Source of the DNA: JBCCGG01 sp039029395
GTDB taxonomy: Bacteria; Pseudomonadota; Alphaproteobacteria; Kiloniellales; JAKSDN01
DNA length: 64,000 bases
Reading direction: 5' to 3'
Assembly (NCBI GenBank): GCA_039029395.1
Contig: JBCCGG010000025.1
Coordinates: forward strand, 1 to 64,000
The notes under the pieces are model-generated. The model did not search any database. It was not told where the DNA came from and was given only the letters and a program-made list of their open reading frames with translations. Positions 8,627 through 16,326 of the stretch are shown here, in pieces. How positions within the stretch are numbered: position 1 is the first letter of the stretch; each line of letters opens with the position of its first letter. Both the position numbers and the translations under genes were made by a program.

Positions 8627-10570
8627 ATGAGCTTAGCTGTCACCAGCTTGAGCCAGGATAAGGCTCAAGACTCGATCATTCTGGATGCGCGCGAGGCCTT
8701 GAAGGCGCGCCAGCACGCCGACGGCCACTGGGTCTTCGAGTTCGAGGCGGATGCCACGATCCCGGCCGAGTACATCTTCCTGCAGCACTTCCTGGGCGAG
8801 GTCGAGGGCGATTACAAGACCGAGATCGAACCGAAGATCGCCAACTACCTGCGCGGCATCCAGGCAGACCACGGCGGCTGGCCCCTGTTCCACCAGGGCG
8901 ACTTCGATATCAGCGCCTCGGTCAAGGCCTACTACGCGCTGAAGATGGCCGGCGACGACCCCGAGGCGCCCCACATGAAACGGGCCCGCCAGGCGATCCT
9001 GGCCCACGGTGGCGCCGCCAAGGCCAACGTCTTCACCCGCATCGCGCTCGCGCTCTTCGAGCAGGTGCCGTGGCGCGCCGTGCCGGTCATGCCGGTCGAG
9101 ATCACCCTACTGCCACGCTGGTTCCCGTTCCATCTGGAGAAGGTCTCCTACTGGTCGCGCACGGTGATCGTGCCGCTGCTGATCCTGATGGCCAAGAAGC
9201 CCAAGGCGAAGAACCCGCGCGGCGTGTCGATCCGCGAGCTCTTCATCGCCGACCCGGAGCATTCGGTCTACACAATGAACGCGAGCGGCAGCAAGCTGGG
9301 CGCCGCCTTCGTCGCGCTCGACAAGATGCTGCGCACGATCGAGCCGAAGTTCCCCAAGGCAAAGCGCGACCAAGCCATTCAGAAGGCGATGGACTTCATC
9401 GTGCCGCGGCTCAACGGCGACGACGGCCTGGGTGGCATCTTTCCGGCCATGGCCAACACTGTGATGGCCTACGAGACCCTCGGCACGCCGCGCGACGACG
9501 AGAACTTCAAGACCGCCCGGGCGGCGGTCGACAAGCTGCTGATGTTCCACGGGGACAAGGCTTTCTGCCAGCCTTGCCTGTCACCGATCTGGGATACCTG
9601 CCTGGCGCTCCACGCCATGCTGGAAGCCGGCGAGCCGGTCGAGAGTCCCTGCATCCAGAACGCCATCGACTGGCTTTTGGGGCGGGAGATCACCGGCACC
9701 TACGGCGACTGGGTGGCGCGCCGGCCGGGCCTCAAGCCGAGCGGCTGGGCCTTTCAGTACTGGAATAACCACTATCCCGATGTCGACGACACGGCGGTCG
9801 TGGTCATGGCGCTCGACCGAACCGGCGAGCCCCGCTGCCGGCCCGCGATCGAACGGGCGACCGAGTGGATCATCGGCATGCAAAGCAGCAATGGCGGCTG
9901 GGGCGCCTTCGATCCGGAGAACGAGTTCACCTACCTGAACCACATCCCCTTCGCCGATCACGGCGCGTTGCTGGACCCGCCGACGGTGGATGTCACGGCG
10001 CGTTGCCTGTCCATGCTGGCCCAGCTTGGCTACGGGCGCGACCACCATGCGGTCAAGAAGGCGATTGGCTACCTGATGCGCGAGCAGGAGGAGGATGGCT
10101 CCTGGTATGGCCGGTGGGGCGTCAACTACGTCTACGGCACCTGGTCGGCGCTCTGCGCGCTCAACGCGGTTGGCGACAATCCGGCGGCCCCGCACATTCG
10201 AAAAGCGGCAGCCTACCTGAAAGGCTTTCAGCGGCCGGACGGCGGCTGGGGCGAAGATTCGGCGACCTATTGGACCGAGCGTCGGGGCGAGGTCAAGGAG
10301 AGCACGCCGTCGCAGACCGCCTGGGCGCTGATGGGACTGATGGCCTCCGGCGACGCGGAGAGCGAGGCCGTGCAGCGCGGCGTGCAGTACCTGGAGCAGG
10401 CGCCGCGTACCGGTGCCAAGTGGGACGAGAGCCTCTATACCGGGATCGGCTTCCCGCGGGTGTTCTACATCCGCTACGACGGCTACAGCGCCTACTTCCC
10501 CTTGTGGGCCCTGGCGCGCCAACGCAACCTCATGGCCAAGAACGACCGCCGCGTCGAGTTCGGCATGTGA
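8627..10570 (+). CDS. shc: Squalene-hopene cyclase
   Basis: 647 residues, the family's usual length. Converts squalene to hopene/hopanol at the inner membrane. The catalytic DxDD motif is intact (DVDDTA, Asp385 to Asp388), and several QW-type repeats (for example QSSNGGWGAF and QRPDGGWGE) stabilise the alpha/alpha barrels. I use the ATG at 8627; a TTG nine codons upstream is possible but weaker. It is the central gene of the hopanoid operon. Confidence 0.97.
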   Translation: MSLAVTSLSQDKAQDSIILDAREALKARQHADGHWVFEFEADATIPAEYIFLQHFLGEVEGDYKTEIEPKIANYLRGIQADHGGWPLFHQGDFDISASVKAYYALKMAGDDPEAPHMKRARQAILAHGGAAKANVFTRIALALFEQVPWRAVPVMPVEITLLPRWFPFHLEKVSYWSRTVIVPLLILMAKKPKAKNPRGVSIRELFIADPEHSVYTMNASGSKLGAAFVALDKMLRTIEPKFPKAKRDQAIQKAMDFIVPRLNGDDGLGGIFPAMANTVMAYETLGTPRDDENFKTARAAVDKLLMFHGDKAFCQPCLSPIWDTCLALHAMLEAGEPVESPCIQNAIDWLLGREITGTYGDWVARRPGLKPSGWAFQYWNNHYPDVDDTAVVVMALDRTGEPRCRPAIERATEWIIGMQSSNGGWGAFDPENEFTYLNHIPFADHGALLDPPTVDVTARCLSMLAQLGYGRDHHAVKKAIGYLMREQEEDGSWYGRWGVNYVYGTWSALCALNAVGDNPAAPHIRKAAAYLKGFQRPDGGWGEDSATYWTERRGEVKESTPSQTAWALMGLMASGDAESEAVQRGVQYLEQAPRTGAKWDESLYTGIGFPRVFYIRYDGYSAYFPLWALARQRNLMAKNDRRVEFGM

Positions 10571-10594
10571 GCAAAAGTGAGTTATCAGTGATCG

Positions 10595-10670
10595 CGGCTC
10601 CGGCCCACACCCCCACCCGGCCACCCACGAGAGTATGCTGCACTGGGTGGCCGGGTGGGGGCCGGAGCCG
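10595..10670. promoter_or_regulatory. Long imperfect hairpin between shc and hpnG
   Basis: The left arm at 10595-10627 and right arm at 10644-10670 are complementary over 27 base pairs (12 + 15), interrupted only by a 6-base bulge (ACACCC) in the left arm, around a 16-base loop. No T-run follows on either strand, so it is not a classic intrinsic terminator. It may act as an mRNA stability or processing element, or be a repeated palindromic element. Confidence 0.7.
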
Positions 10671-10688
10671 TATCGACGGATGTCGATA
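10671..10688. promoter_or_regulatory. Second short hairpin just upstream of hpnG
   Basis: TATCGAC (10671-10677) and GTCGATA (10682-10688) pair perfectly around a GGAT loop, directly adjoining the long hairpin and 12 bases before the hpnG start. hpnG has no obvious Shine-Dalgarno sequence, so this structure could affect its translation. Confidence 0.4.
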
Positions 10689-10700
10689 CTGTCGTAGCTC

Positions 10701-11408
10701 ATGAGCAAAGCGGCGGTCATCACCGGCTTGGCCTCCGAGCTGGATTGCTTGGCCGCCGCCCTACCGCCGGACGAACCCGCCCTGCGCGCCTTTCTCGCCT
10801 GCGCCGCCGCCGAGCCGGCGCGCGCCGCGATCCACGCCGACTCCTATCTGGCGCTCGGCGTCAAGCATCTGGTCAGCTTCGGCGTGTGCGGCGCCCTCGA
10901 CCCGGACTTGAAGCCTGGCCAGATCCTGCTGCCCGAGCGGGTCATCACTAAGGTCGGCTGGGCCTTCGAGGCGGATCGGGCCTGGCGCGACCGGCTGGCT
11001 GCGCTGGCGGAGCAAGCCGGCCTCGAGGTCTCGGGCGGCGACCTCATGGGCAGCGACCACCTGGTCGCCGAACCCACCGAGAAGGCCCGTCTCTTTGCCG
11101 ACAAGGGCGCGCGTGCGGTCGACATGGAAAGCCACATGGTGGCCCGCTCGGCCGACAAGGCCGAGGCTGCCTTCGTCGCCCTGCGCGTGGTCGCCGACCC
11201 AACCGAGCGGGCGATCCCCGAGATCGCCCAAGGCCTTATCGCCCCGAACGGCCGGCCGCGCAACGGCCTGGCCGCGGCGCGCCTGCTGGCCCAGCCTTGG
11301 CGACTTCCGGCTATGCTCGAGCTGCGGCGAGATTTCCGCACCGCCATGGCCTCCCTGGATCAAGCAAGCCGGGCCTTGGCCGACGGCCTTCTGATCGTCG
11401 AGGATTAG
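10701..11408 (+). CDS. hpnG: Adenosylhopane nucleosidase HpnG
   Basis: 235-residue nucleoside phosphorylase-fold protein (VITGLASELDCL at the N terminus, FGVCGALDPDL, and the nucleoside-binding ARAVDMESHMVA). HpnG releases adenine from adenosylhopane to give ribosylhopane on the way to bacteriohopanetetrol. hpnH, which makes adenosylhopane, is not in the window and must lie elsewhere. The gene ends tail-to-tail with the TauD-like gene, overlapping by 4 bases. Confidence 0.9.
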   Translation: MSKAAVITGLASELDCLAAALPPDEPALRAFLACAAAEPARAAIHADSYLALGVKHLVSFGVCGALDPDLKPGQILLPERVITKVGWAFEADRAWRDRLAALAEQAGLEVSGGDLMGSDHLVAEPTEKARLFADKGARAVDMESHMVARSADKAEAAFVALRVVADPTERAIPEIAQGLIAPNGRPRNGLAAARLLAQPWRLPAMLELRRDFRTAMASLDQASRALADGLLIVED

Positions 11409-12199
11409 CCCTCCATAGCCGTGCAGCGGATCAGCAGGCGGCGCTCGCCGGTGAAGTCGTTGATCGGGTAGTGCAAGGTGAAGCGGTTGTCCCACATGAC
11501 CACTTGGCCGGCCCGCCAGCGCACCCGGCAGGTGAACTCAGGGCGGCTCATGTGGCGGTCCAGGAATTCGATCAGAGGCTGGCTCTCCTCTGGGCTCATG
11601 CCCTTGAAGCGGGTCGCGAACATGCGGTTGATGTAGAGCCCCTCGGCGCCGCTCTCCGGGTGCCGGCGCACTACCGGGTGGATCGCGGTCTGGCCCGCCC
11701 GGTCAGGCCGGCCCGGGCCGTCGTAGGAGTGCACCGCCTGGAGCCCGCGCAGAAAATCCCGATAGGCCGGGCTTAAGGCTTCGAAGGCGGCGATCGTGCT
11801 GGCGAAGCCGGTGTCGCCGCCAAGCGATGGAACGATCAGGGCATGGAGCACCGAGAGATAGCCGGCCGGCTTGCGGAAGGTCACGTCGGCATGCCAGTCG
11901 CTGCCGCCGAACAGGCGCGCGCCGTCCGGCTCCTTGCGCATCTCCAGCACCTCGGGCAGGCCGTCGGCGTGGATCACGCCGACATCGTCGTGATGGTGGA
12001 ACAGCGGGCCGAAATGACTGACGAAACCGCGCAGGCCCATGGCGCTCAGGGCCTGATCCTCGATCACCAACACCAGGTGGCGGGCAAGCGCGCCTCGGAT
12101 CGCCGCCAGTGTTTCAGGGTCCGGCTCAGGTCCGATTCGGACCCCGCGCAGGACCGCCCCGAGGTGCGGCGTGATCGGCTCGACAATGGGTTCGGTCAT
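11405..12199 (-). CDS. TauD/TfdA family 2-oxoglutarate dioxygenase
   Basis: 264 residues. The facial triad is visible as His103 and Asp105 in SDWHADVTF and a distal His243 in RFTLHYPINDF, with a downstream Arg pair for 2-oxoglutarate. TauD/TfdA enzymes hydroxylate sulfonates, phenoxyacetates, carnitine precursors and similar compounds; the substrate here cannot be read from sequence. The start ATG is preceded by GGAGGGAG. It is divergent from a second, unrelated 2-oxoglutarate oxygenase. Confidence 0.88.
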   Translation of the reverse strand: MTEPIVEPITPHLGAVLRGVRIGPEPDPETLAAIRGALARHLVLVIEDQALSAMGLRGFVSHFGPLFHHHDDVGVIHADGLPEVLEMRKEPDGARLFGGSDWHADVTFRKPAGYLSVLHALIVPSLGGDTGFASTIAAFEALSPAYRDFLRGLQAVHSYDGPGRPDRAGQTAIHPVVRRHPESGAEGLYINRMFATRFKGMSPEESQPLIEFLDRHMSRPEFTCRVRWRAGQVVMWDNRFTLHYPINDFTGERRLLIRCTAMEG

Positions 12200-12295
12200 A
12201 GGGCTCCCTCCTGGCGGCGACGATAGGTCATGTTGCCGAAGGGGAACAGGGCGCTGTATGGTTCGAGCTCTATTTTGACGAAAGGACTCCCACCC

Positions 12296-13279
12296 GTGAG
12301 CTACGCCGCCACCCGCCGCATCGAGGTCTCCGACATTCCGGTCATCGACTTGGCCCCCCTACTGGACGACGAGCGCGCAACGGCGCGGGTCGGCGAGGCG
12401 CTGCGCCGGGCGGCCGAAGAGGTCGGCTTCCTTTACGTCAAGAATCACGGCATTCCGGAGCGGGTGATCGCCGAGGCCGACCGCCAGGCCCGCGCCTTCT
12501 TTGCCCTGCCCCTTGAGCAAAAGGAAACGGCGCGCATCAACGCTTATCACCACGGCTTCCTCAGGGTCGGCGAGGCCAAGATGCGCGAGGCCAGCCGCAC
12601 GGACCTCAAGGAGAGCTTCGTCTGGGGCCTGGACCTGCCCGACGACGATCCGGCGGTCAACGACGCCAATCCTTTCCTCGGGCGCAACCGCTGGCCAGCC
12701 GGCCAAACGGCCTTCCGCGGCGCGCTCACGGACTTCTTCGATCATGGGCTGGCCTGCGGACGGCAGATTCTGCGGGCTTTCGCGCTCAGCCTGGGCTTGC
12801 CGGCCGAAAGCTTCGTTTCAAACTGGCGCCACCCCATCGCCCGCGCCTCGGTGATCTACTACCCGGCCCAGCCGCCGCTGATGGGCGAGGAGCAGTTCGG
12901 CGTGGCGCCCCATACGGACTTCGGCTGCCTGACCTTGCTGTGGCAGGACCAGATCGGCGGCCTGGAGGTGCAGACCAAGACGGGCGAGTGGGTCACCGCC
13001 CATCCGATCGAGGGCACCCTGGTGGTCAACGTGGGCGATCTGCTGTCGCGCTGGACCAACGATGCCTTTCGCTCGACACCCCACCGGGTGATCAACCGGG
13101 CCGGGGTCGAGCGCCACTCCATGGTGGTCGCGGCCGACCCGGACTTCGAGACCATGGTCGATCCGGCGATCGTTTGCCGCAACGGCGAGACGCCCCACTA
13201 TCAGCCGGTTAGCTGCGGCGACTACATTCTGTCGCGTTTCGACGAGAGCTTCGCCTACCGCAAGGCCGAGCAGGCCTGA
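12296..13279 (+). CDS. Isopenicillin-N-synthase-like 2-oxoglutarate/Fe(II) oxygenase
   Basis: 327 residues with the N-terminal DIPVIDLAPLL block (non-haem dioxygenase N-terminal domain) and GFLYVKNHGIP. The 2OG-FeII core has His206 and Asp208 in APHTDFG and His263 in TPHRVIN. The family includes IPNS, ethylene-forming and gibberellin-type oxygenases; no specific substrate is implied. The GTG at 12296, preceded by AAAGGA, is preferred to an upstream ATG at 12230. An AhpD-like gene follows 6 bases downstream. Confidence 0.85.
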   Translation: MSYAATRRIEVSDIPVIDLAPLLDDERATARVGEALRRAAEEVGFLYVKNHGIPERVIAEADRQARAFFALPLEQKETARINAYHHGFLRVGEAKMREASRTDLKESFVWGLDLPDDDPAVNDANPFLGRNRWPAGQTAFRGALTDFFDHGLACGRQILRAFALSLGLPAESFVSNWRHPIARASVIYYPAQPPLMGEEQFGVAPHTDFGCLTLLWQDQIGGLEVQTKTGEWVTAHPIEGTLVVNVGDLLSRWTNDAFRSTPHRVINRAGVERHSMVVAADPDFETMVDPAIVCRNGETPHYQPVSCGDYILSRFDESFAYRKAEQA

Positions 13280-13285
13280 GCGGCC

Positions 13286-13864
13286 ATGACGGCCTGGATC
13301 CGCATGATTCCGCCCGAAGAGGCCGAGGGCCCGCTCGCAGAGATGTACGAGCTGGTCAAGACGCCCCACGGCAATGTGGACAACGTGATGCGCGCCCACA
13401 GCCTTCGGCCCCACACCATGAAGGGCCACGTGGTGCTCTACCGCAGCGTCCTGCACCACGAGGACAACACCTTGCCCTTGTGGTTCCTGGAAACCGTGGC
13501 AACGGTGGTGTCGCTGGCCAACGACTGCGCCTACAGCCTGACCCACCACTGGGACAACGCCCGGCGCCTGATCGACGACGAGGCGCGCGCCACGGCGGTT
13601 CGTGAAGCTCTCGACGCCAACCGGCCGGAAGACGCCTTTGCTGGCAAGGAGCTGGCCCTGCTGCACTACGCCCACAAGCTGACCGTAGCCCCCGGCGAGA
13701 TGGTCGAGGCCGACGTTGAAGCCCCACGCCAGGCCGGCGCCAGCGACGGCGAGATCCTCGAGGTCAACCAGGTCTGCGCCTACTTCAATTACTCCAACCG
13801 CCTGCTCAACGGCCTCGGCGTGGAGATTGGCAGCGAGCGGGTCGGCTACTACGGCGAGGACTAG
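13286..13864 (+). CDS. Carboxymuconolactone decarboxylase/AhpD-like protein with CxxS site
   Basis: 192 residues resembling peroxidase-related AhpD-fold proteins. The region that normally holds C-x-x-C-H-H reads CAYSLTHH here (Cys81, Ser84, His87, His88), so one redox Cys is replaced by Ser. The protein otherwise has the family's helical layout. It is probably co-transcribed with the oxygenase upstream. The missing Cys argues against a standard disulfide peroxidase mechanism. Confidence 0.75.
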   Translation: MTAWIRMIPPEEAEGPLAEMYELVKTPHGNVDNVMRAHSLRPHTMKGHVVLYRSVLHHEDNTLPLWFLETVATVVSLANDCAYSLTHHWDNARRLIDDEARATAVREALDANRPEDAFAGKELALLHYAHKLTVAPGEMVEADVEAPRQAGASDGEILEVNQVCAYFNYSNRLLNGLGVEIGSERVGYYGED

Positions 13865-13880
13865 GGCACCTAGGCCGGAT

Positions 13881-13897
13881 CCGAGCTAGAAGCTCGG
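13881..13897 (+). terminator. Hairpin after the oxygenase/AhpD-like pair
   Basis: CCGAGCT and AGCTCGG form a perfect 7-base-pair stem around an AGA loop, 16 bases after the stop. There is no long T-tract (CTTCCC follows), so termination strength is uncertain. Confidence 0.35.
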
Positions 13898-13961
13898 CTT
13901 CCCAATCCGATCCGTCACGGCGTAAAAGGAGGCTCTTCGAGACTGGCCTCGGGAGCCGGAC

Positions 13962-14525
13962 ATGATCAACGACGACCTCAGGAACTGCTTTCGTTTCACC
14001 CGACCGCGGCTCCGCGCAGGCGACTTCATTACGGCCCTTCAGTACGTGATCGCCGGACCGATCGTCTATCTGGCCGATCACCATCTCTTCATGGCCGCGC
14101 TCGAAGTCGAGTTCTCCAGGTTAGGCACTGTGTGGGGCGTGATTGCCGCGGTCTTCGTTATCCACGACAGCGGTAAGGGCAGCTTCAAGCTGGCCGTGTC
14201 GTTGTTGATCGGCACGGTCCTCGCGGCCCTGATCACGCTCGCTTACTTGCTGATGTTCTCCTTCAGCGTGATCGGGCTCGGACTTTGTCTGGGAGTCGGC
14301 GCTCTGCTGTGCCGGGCGTTTGGCCGCCGTGATTCCCTGATTCCAACCTCGATCGCCATTTCGGTCATCATGATCACCGCCGGCGCTCCAAGCGACCACG
14401 AAACCTGGTTCAACCCGTTGCTGCGTCTCGGAAACTTTTTGATCGGCGCGCTCTGCGGTACACTCGTGGTGGCGCTCACGTCGTTGCTATTCCGGCGTCA
14501 CGAGGTCGATGTCGAGGGACCGTGA
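13962..14525 (+). CDS. FUSC-like integral membrane protein
   Basis: 187 residues with about five hydrophobic segments: an N-terminal cytosolic stretch, then FITALQYVIAGPIVYLAD and GVIAAVFVIHDSGKGSFK, the latter resembling the FUSC/aromatic-acid-exporter N-terminal half where a kinked segment follows a small-residue membrane helix. There is no cytoplasmic C-terminal domain, so it is a half-sized member. It stands alone between two convergently unrelated gene groups; role in efflux is inference. Confidence 0.55.
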   Translation: MINDDLRNCFRFTRPRLRAGDFITALQYVIAGPIVYLADHHLFMAALEVEFSRLGTVWGVIAAVFVIHDSGKGSFKLAVSLLIGTVLAALITLAYLLMFSFSVIGLGLCLGVGALLCRAFGRRDSLIPTSIAISVIMITAGAPSDHETWFNPLLRLGNFLIGALCGTLVVALTSLLFRRHEVDVEGP

Positions 14526-14607
14526 TCGTCCACGCGCAGGCCTTCCCCCAGCCAGGCTCGCCAGGCTAACCTGGACCCTATGTCAAACGCGGGATGGGGA
14601 TGAGGTG

Positions 14608-15207
14608 ATGGACCTACGAGACGATCGGGCCCAAGCGGTCGAGGCGGCAATGGACGACATCCGCGAGATCTTGGCCGCCGGCATCACGGACCCGGCACTC
14701 GGCGAAGCCCGGGAGCGGTTGATTGCCCTGGCCAACCAGGCCGAGCTCTTTCCACGTGCCGACTTCCCTCTGCCGGTGGCGGGCGAGACCGACCGCACTT
14801 TCCGCCTGCGCCAGGACCCGGACGGCACGCTGGCGCTCTACGTCAACTCGGGCGTTGCCGGGCAGACCACCCGTCCCCATGACCACGGCAGCGCTTGGGC
14901 GATCGTGGTTGGGGTCGAGGGCCGCGAGCAACATCGCATCTACCGTCGGGTCGACGACCATAGCCAGCCCGGCGTCGGTCGACTCGAGGTCGCCGGGGAG
15001 ACCGAGGTGGCGCCTGGCAGCGGGGTGGTACTGGCCCCGGGCGCGATCCATTCGATTCACGCCACGGCGCCCGAGCCGCTTTTGCATCTGCACCTTTACG
15101 GCCAAGGCTTTGAGCATCAGTCGACCCGCAAGGAGTTCGACCTGGCGGCCGGCACCTACCGGGCCTTCGAGCTGGCCGACAGCGGCTTTATCGAGGACGC
15201 GCCTTGA
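14608..15207 (+). CDS. Cysteine dioxygenase-type thiol dioxygenase (cupin)
   Basis: 199 residues. The metal ligands of the CDO fold are visible as RPHDHGSAW (two His) and the third His in GAIHSIHA. There is no Cys at the position that forms the Cys-Tyr cofactor in animal CDO, as is usual in bacterial cysteine or 3-mercaptopropionate dioxygenases. It oxidises a thiol to a sulfinate. It is the first gene of a coupled set: the next gene starts within its stop (TTGA at 15204-15207). Which thiol is used is not determinable. Confidence 0.82.
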   Translation: MDLRDDRAQAVEAAMDDIREILAAGITDPALGEARERLIALANQAELFPRADFPLPVAGETDRTFRLRQDPDGTLALYVNSGVAGQTTRPHDHGSAWAIVVGVEGREQHRIYRRVDDHSQPGVGRLEVAGETEVAPGSGVVLAPGAIHSIHATAPEPLLHLHLYGQGFEHQSTRKEFDLAAGTYRAFELADSGFIEDAP

Positions 15208-16322
15208 GCGCTGACGACGGCCGCTGGCGCGAGGTCCGCGCCGAGTTCCCGGTGCTCGAACGCTGCGCCTATCTCAACACCGGGACCTACGGGCCTCTGC
15301 CCCGGCGCGCCATCGCCGCGCAGAGCGCCCAGTTCGAGCTGGAGCTGACCGAAGGCCGCGCGGGCAGCGCCTACGACGCCAAGATCTTCGCAGAGCGCGA
15401 CGGCCTACGCGCCGAGCTGGCCGAAGTGATCGGTGCCCAATCCGACGATATCTGCCTCACCCGGGCGACCACTGAGGGCATCAATATCGTGCTCGGCGGC
15501 CTCGGCCTCGGGCCGGGCGACCAGGTCGTCACCAGCGATCTGGAGCACCGCACCCTGATGACGGCGCTCGAAGCGAGCGGCGCTCAGCTAAGAATCGCGA
15601 AGCTTGCCGATGCGCCCTACGCGGAGATCGTGCAGCGGGTCGCCGATCAAGTGGGTCCGCGCACCAAGCTGATCGCGCTCTCGCACGTCGATTGGGCGGC
15701 CGGACGTGTGCTGCCGATCCCGGCGATCTCGCGCCTGGAGCCGCCTCTGCTGGTCGACGGCGCCCAGAGCGTGGGCGCGATCCCGCTCGACGTCGGCGCG
15801 CTTGGCTGCGATTTCCTCGTGTTTCCCGGCCAAAAGTGGCTGGTCGGCCCGGACAGCAGCGGCGCGCTTTACGTCAAGGCGGATCGCCAGAACCTGCTTG
15901 CCACCACCATGGCCTCGAACTACGGCCACCAGGTCATGGCCGACGGCACGATCGCGCCTTTTCCGGGCGCCGCGCGGCTACAACCGGGTCCTCTGGCAAT
16001 CCCGTCGGTGGTGGCCCTGCGCGCGTCTCTATCGCTTGCGCGGGAGTTGGGCTTCGCGCGCTTCGAGCGGGCCCGAGGCCTGACCGAGCAGTTCGCCGAA
16101 GCGCTCGGCGCGCGCTACAAGGTGATTCCCTGCACCGAGCGCGCCACCTTGATTGCCGTCGTGCCGCCGATCGAGGCCGCGCGCGCGGCGGTCCAGCTAA
16201 GCGAGCAGGCCGTGCTGGTGCGGACGATCCCAGACGAGGGCTGGTTGCGGGTTTCGGTTGGCTATTGGAACGACGAGAACGATCTCGAGCGCTTGCTCGC
16301 GGGCCTGGAAAAGTTGAGCTGA
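15204..16322 (+). CDS. Class V aminotransferase-fold PLP enzyme (CefD/EgtE/NifS-like)
   Basis: 372 residues. The PLP lysine is Lys211 in FPGQKWLVGP, preceded by LLVDGAQSVGAIPLD, the PLP-Asp region. Class V enzymes include cysteine desulfurases, the ergothioneine lyase EgtE and isopenicillin N epimerase. There is no conserved desulfurase Cys loop that I can see. Its coupling to a thiol dioxygenase and a rhodanese suggests C-S or sulfinate cleavage. The TTG start at 15204 overlaps the upstream stop. Confidence 0.82.
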   Translation: MSADDGRWREVRAEFPVLERCAYLNTGTYGPLPRRAIAAQSAQFELELTEGRAGSAYDAKIFAERDGLRAELAEVIGAQSDDICLTRATTEGINIVLGGLGLGPGDQVVTSDLEHRTLMTALEASGAQLRIAKLADAPYAEIVQRVADQVGPRTKLIALSHVDWAAGRVLPIPAISRLEPPLLVDGAQSVGAIPLDVGALGCDFLVFPGQKWLVGPDSSGALYVKADRQNLLATTMASNYGHQVMADGTIAPFPGAARLQPGPLAIPSVVALRASLSLARELGFARFERARGLTEQFAEALGARYKVIPCTERATLIAVVPPIEAARAAVQLSEQAVLVRTIPDEGWLRVSVGYWNDENDLERLLAGLEKLS

Positions 16323-16326
16323 CGTC

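Noticed and set aside
10655..10951. Alternative reading frame across the shc-hpnG gap
   Set aside because: It is the antisense-like product of the hairpin and the start of hpnG in another frame, with no recognisable protein features.
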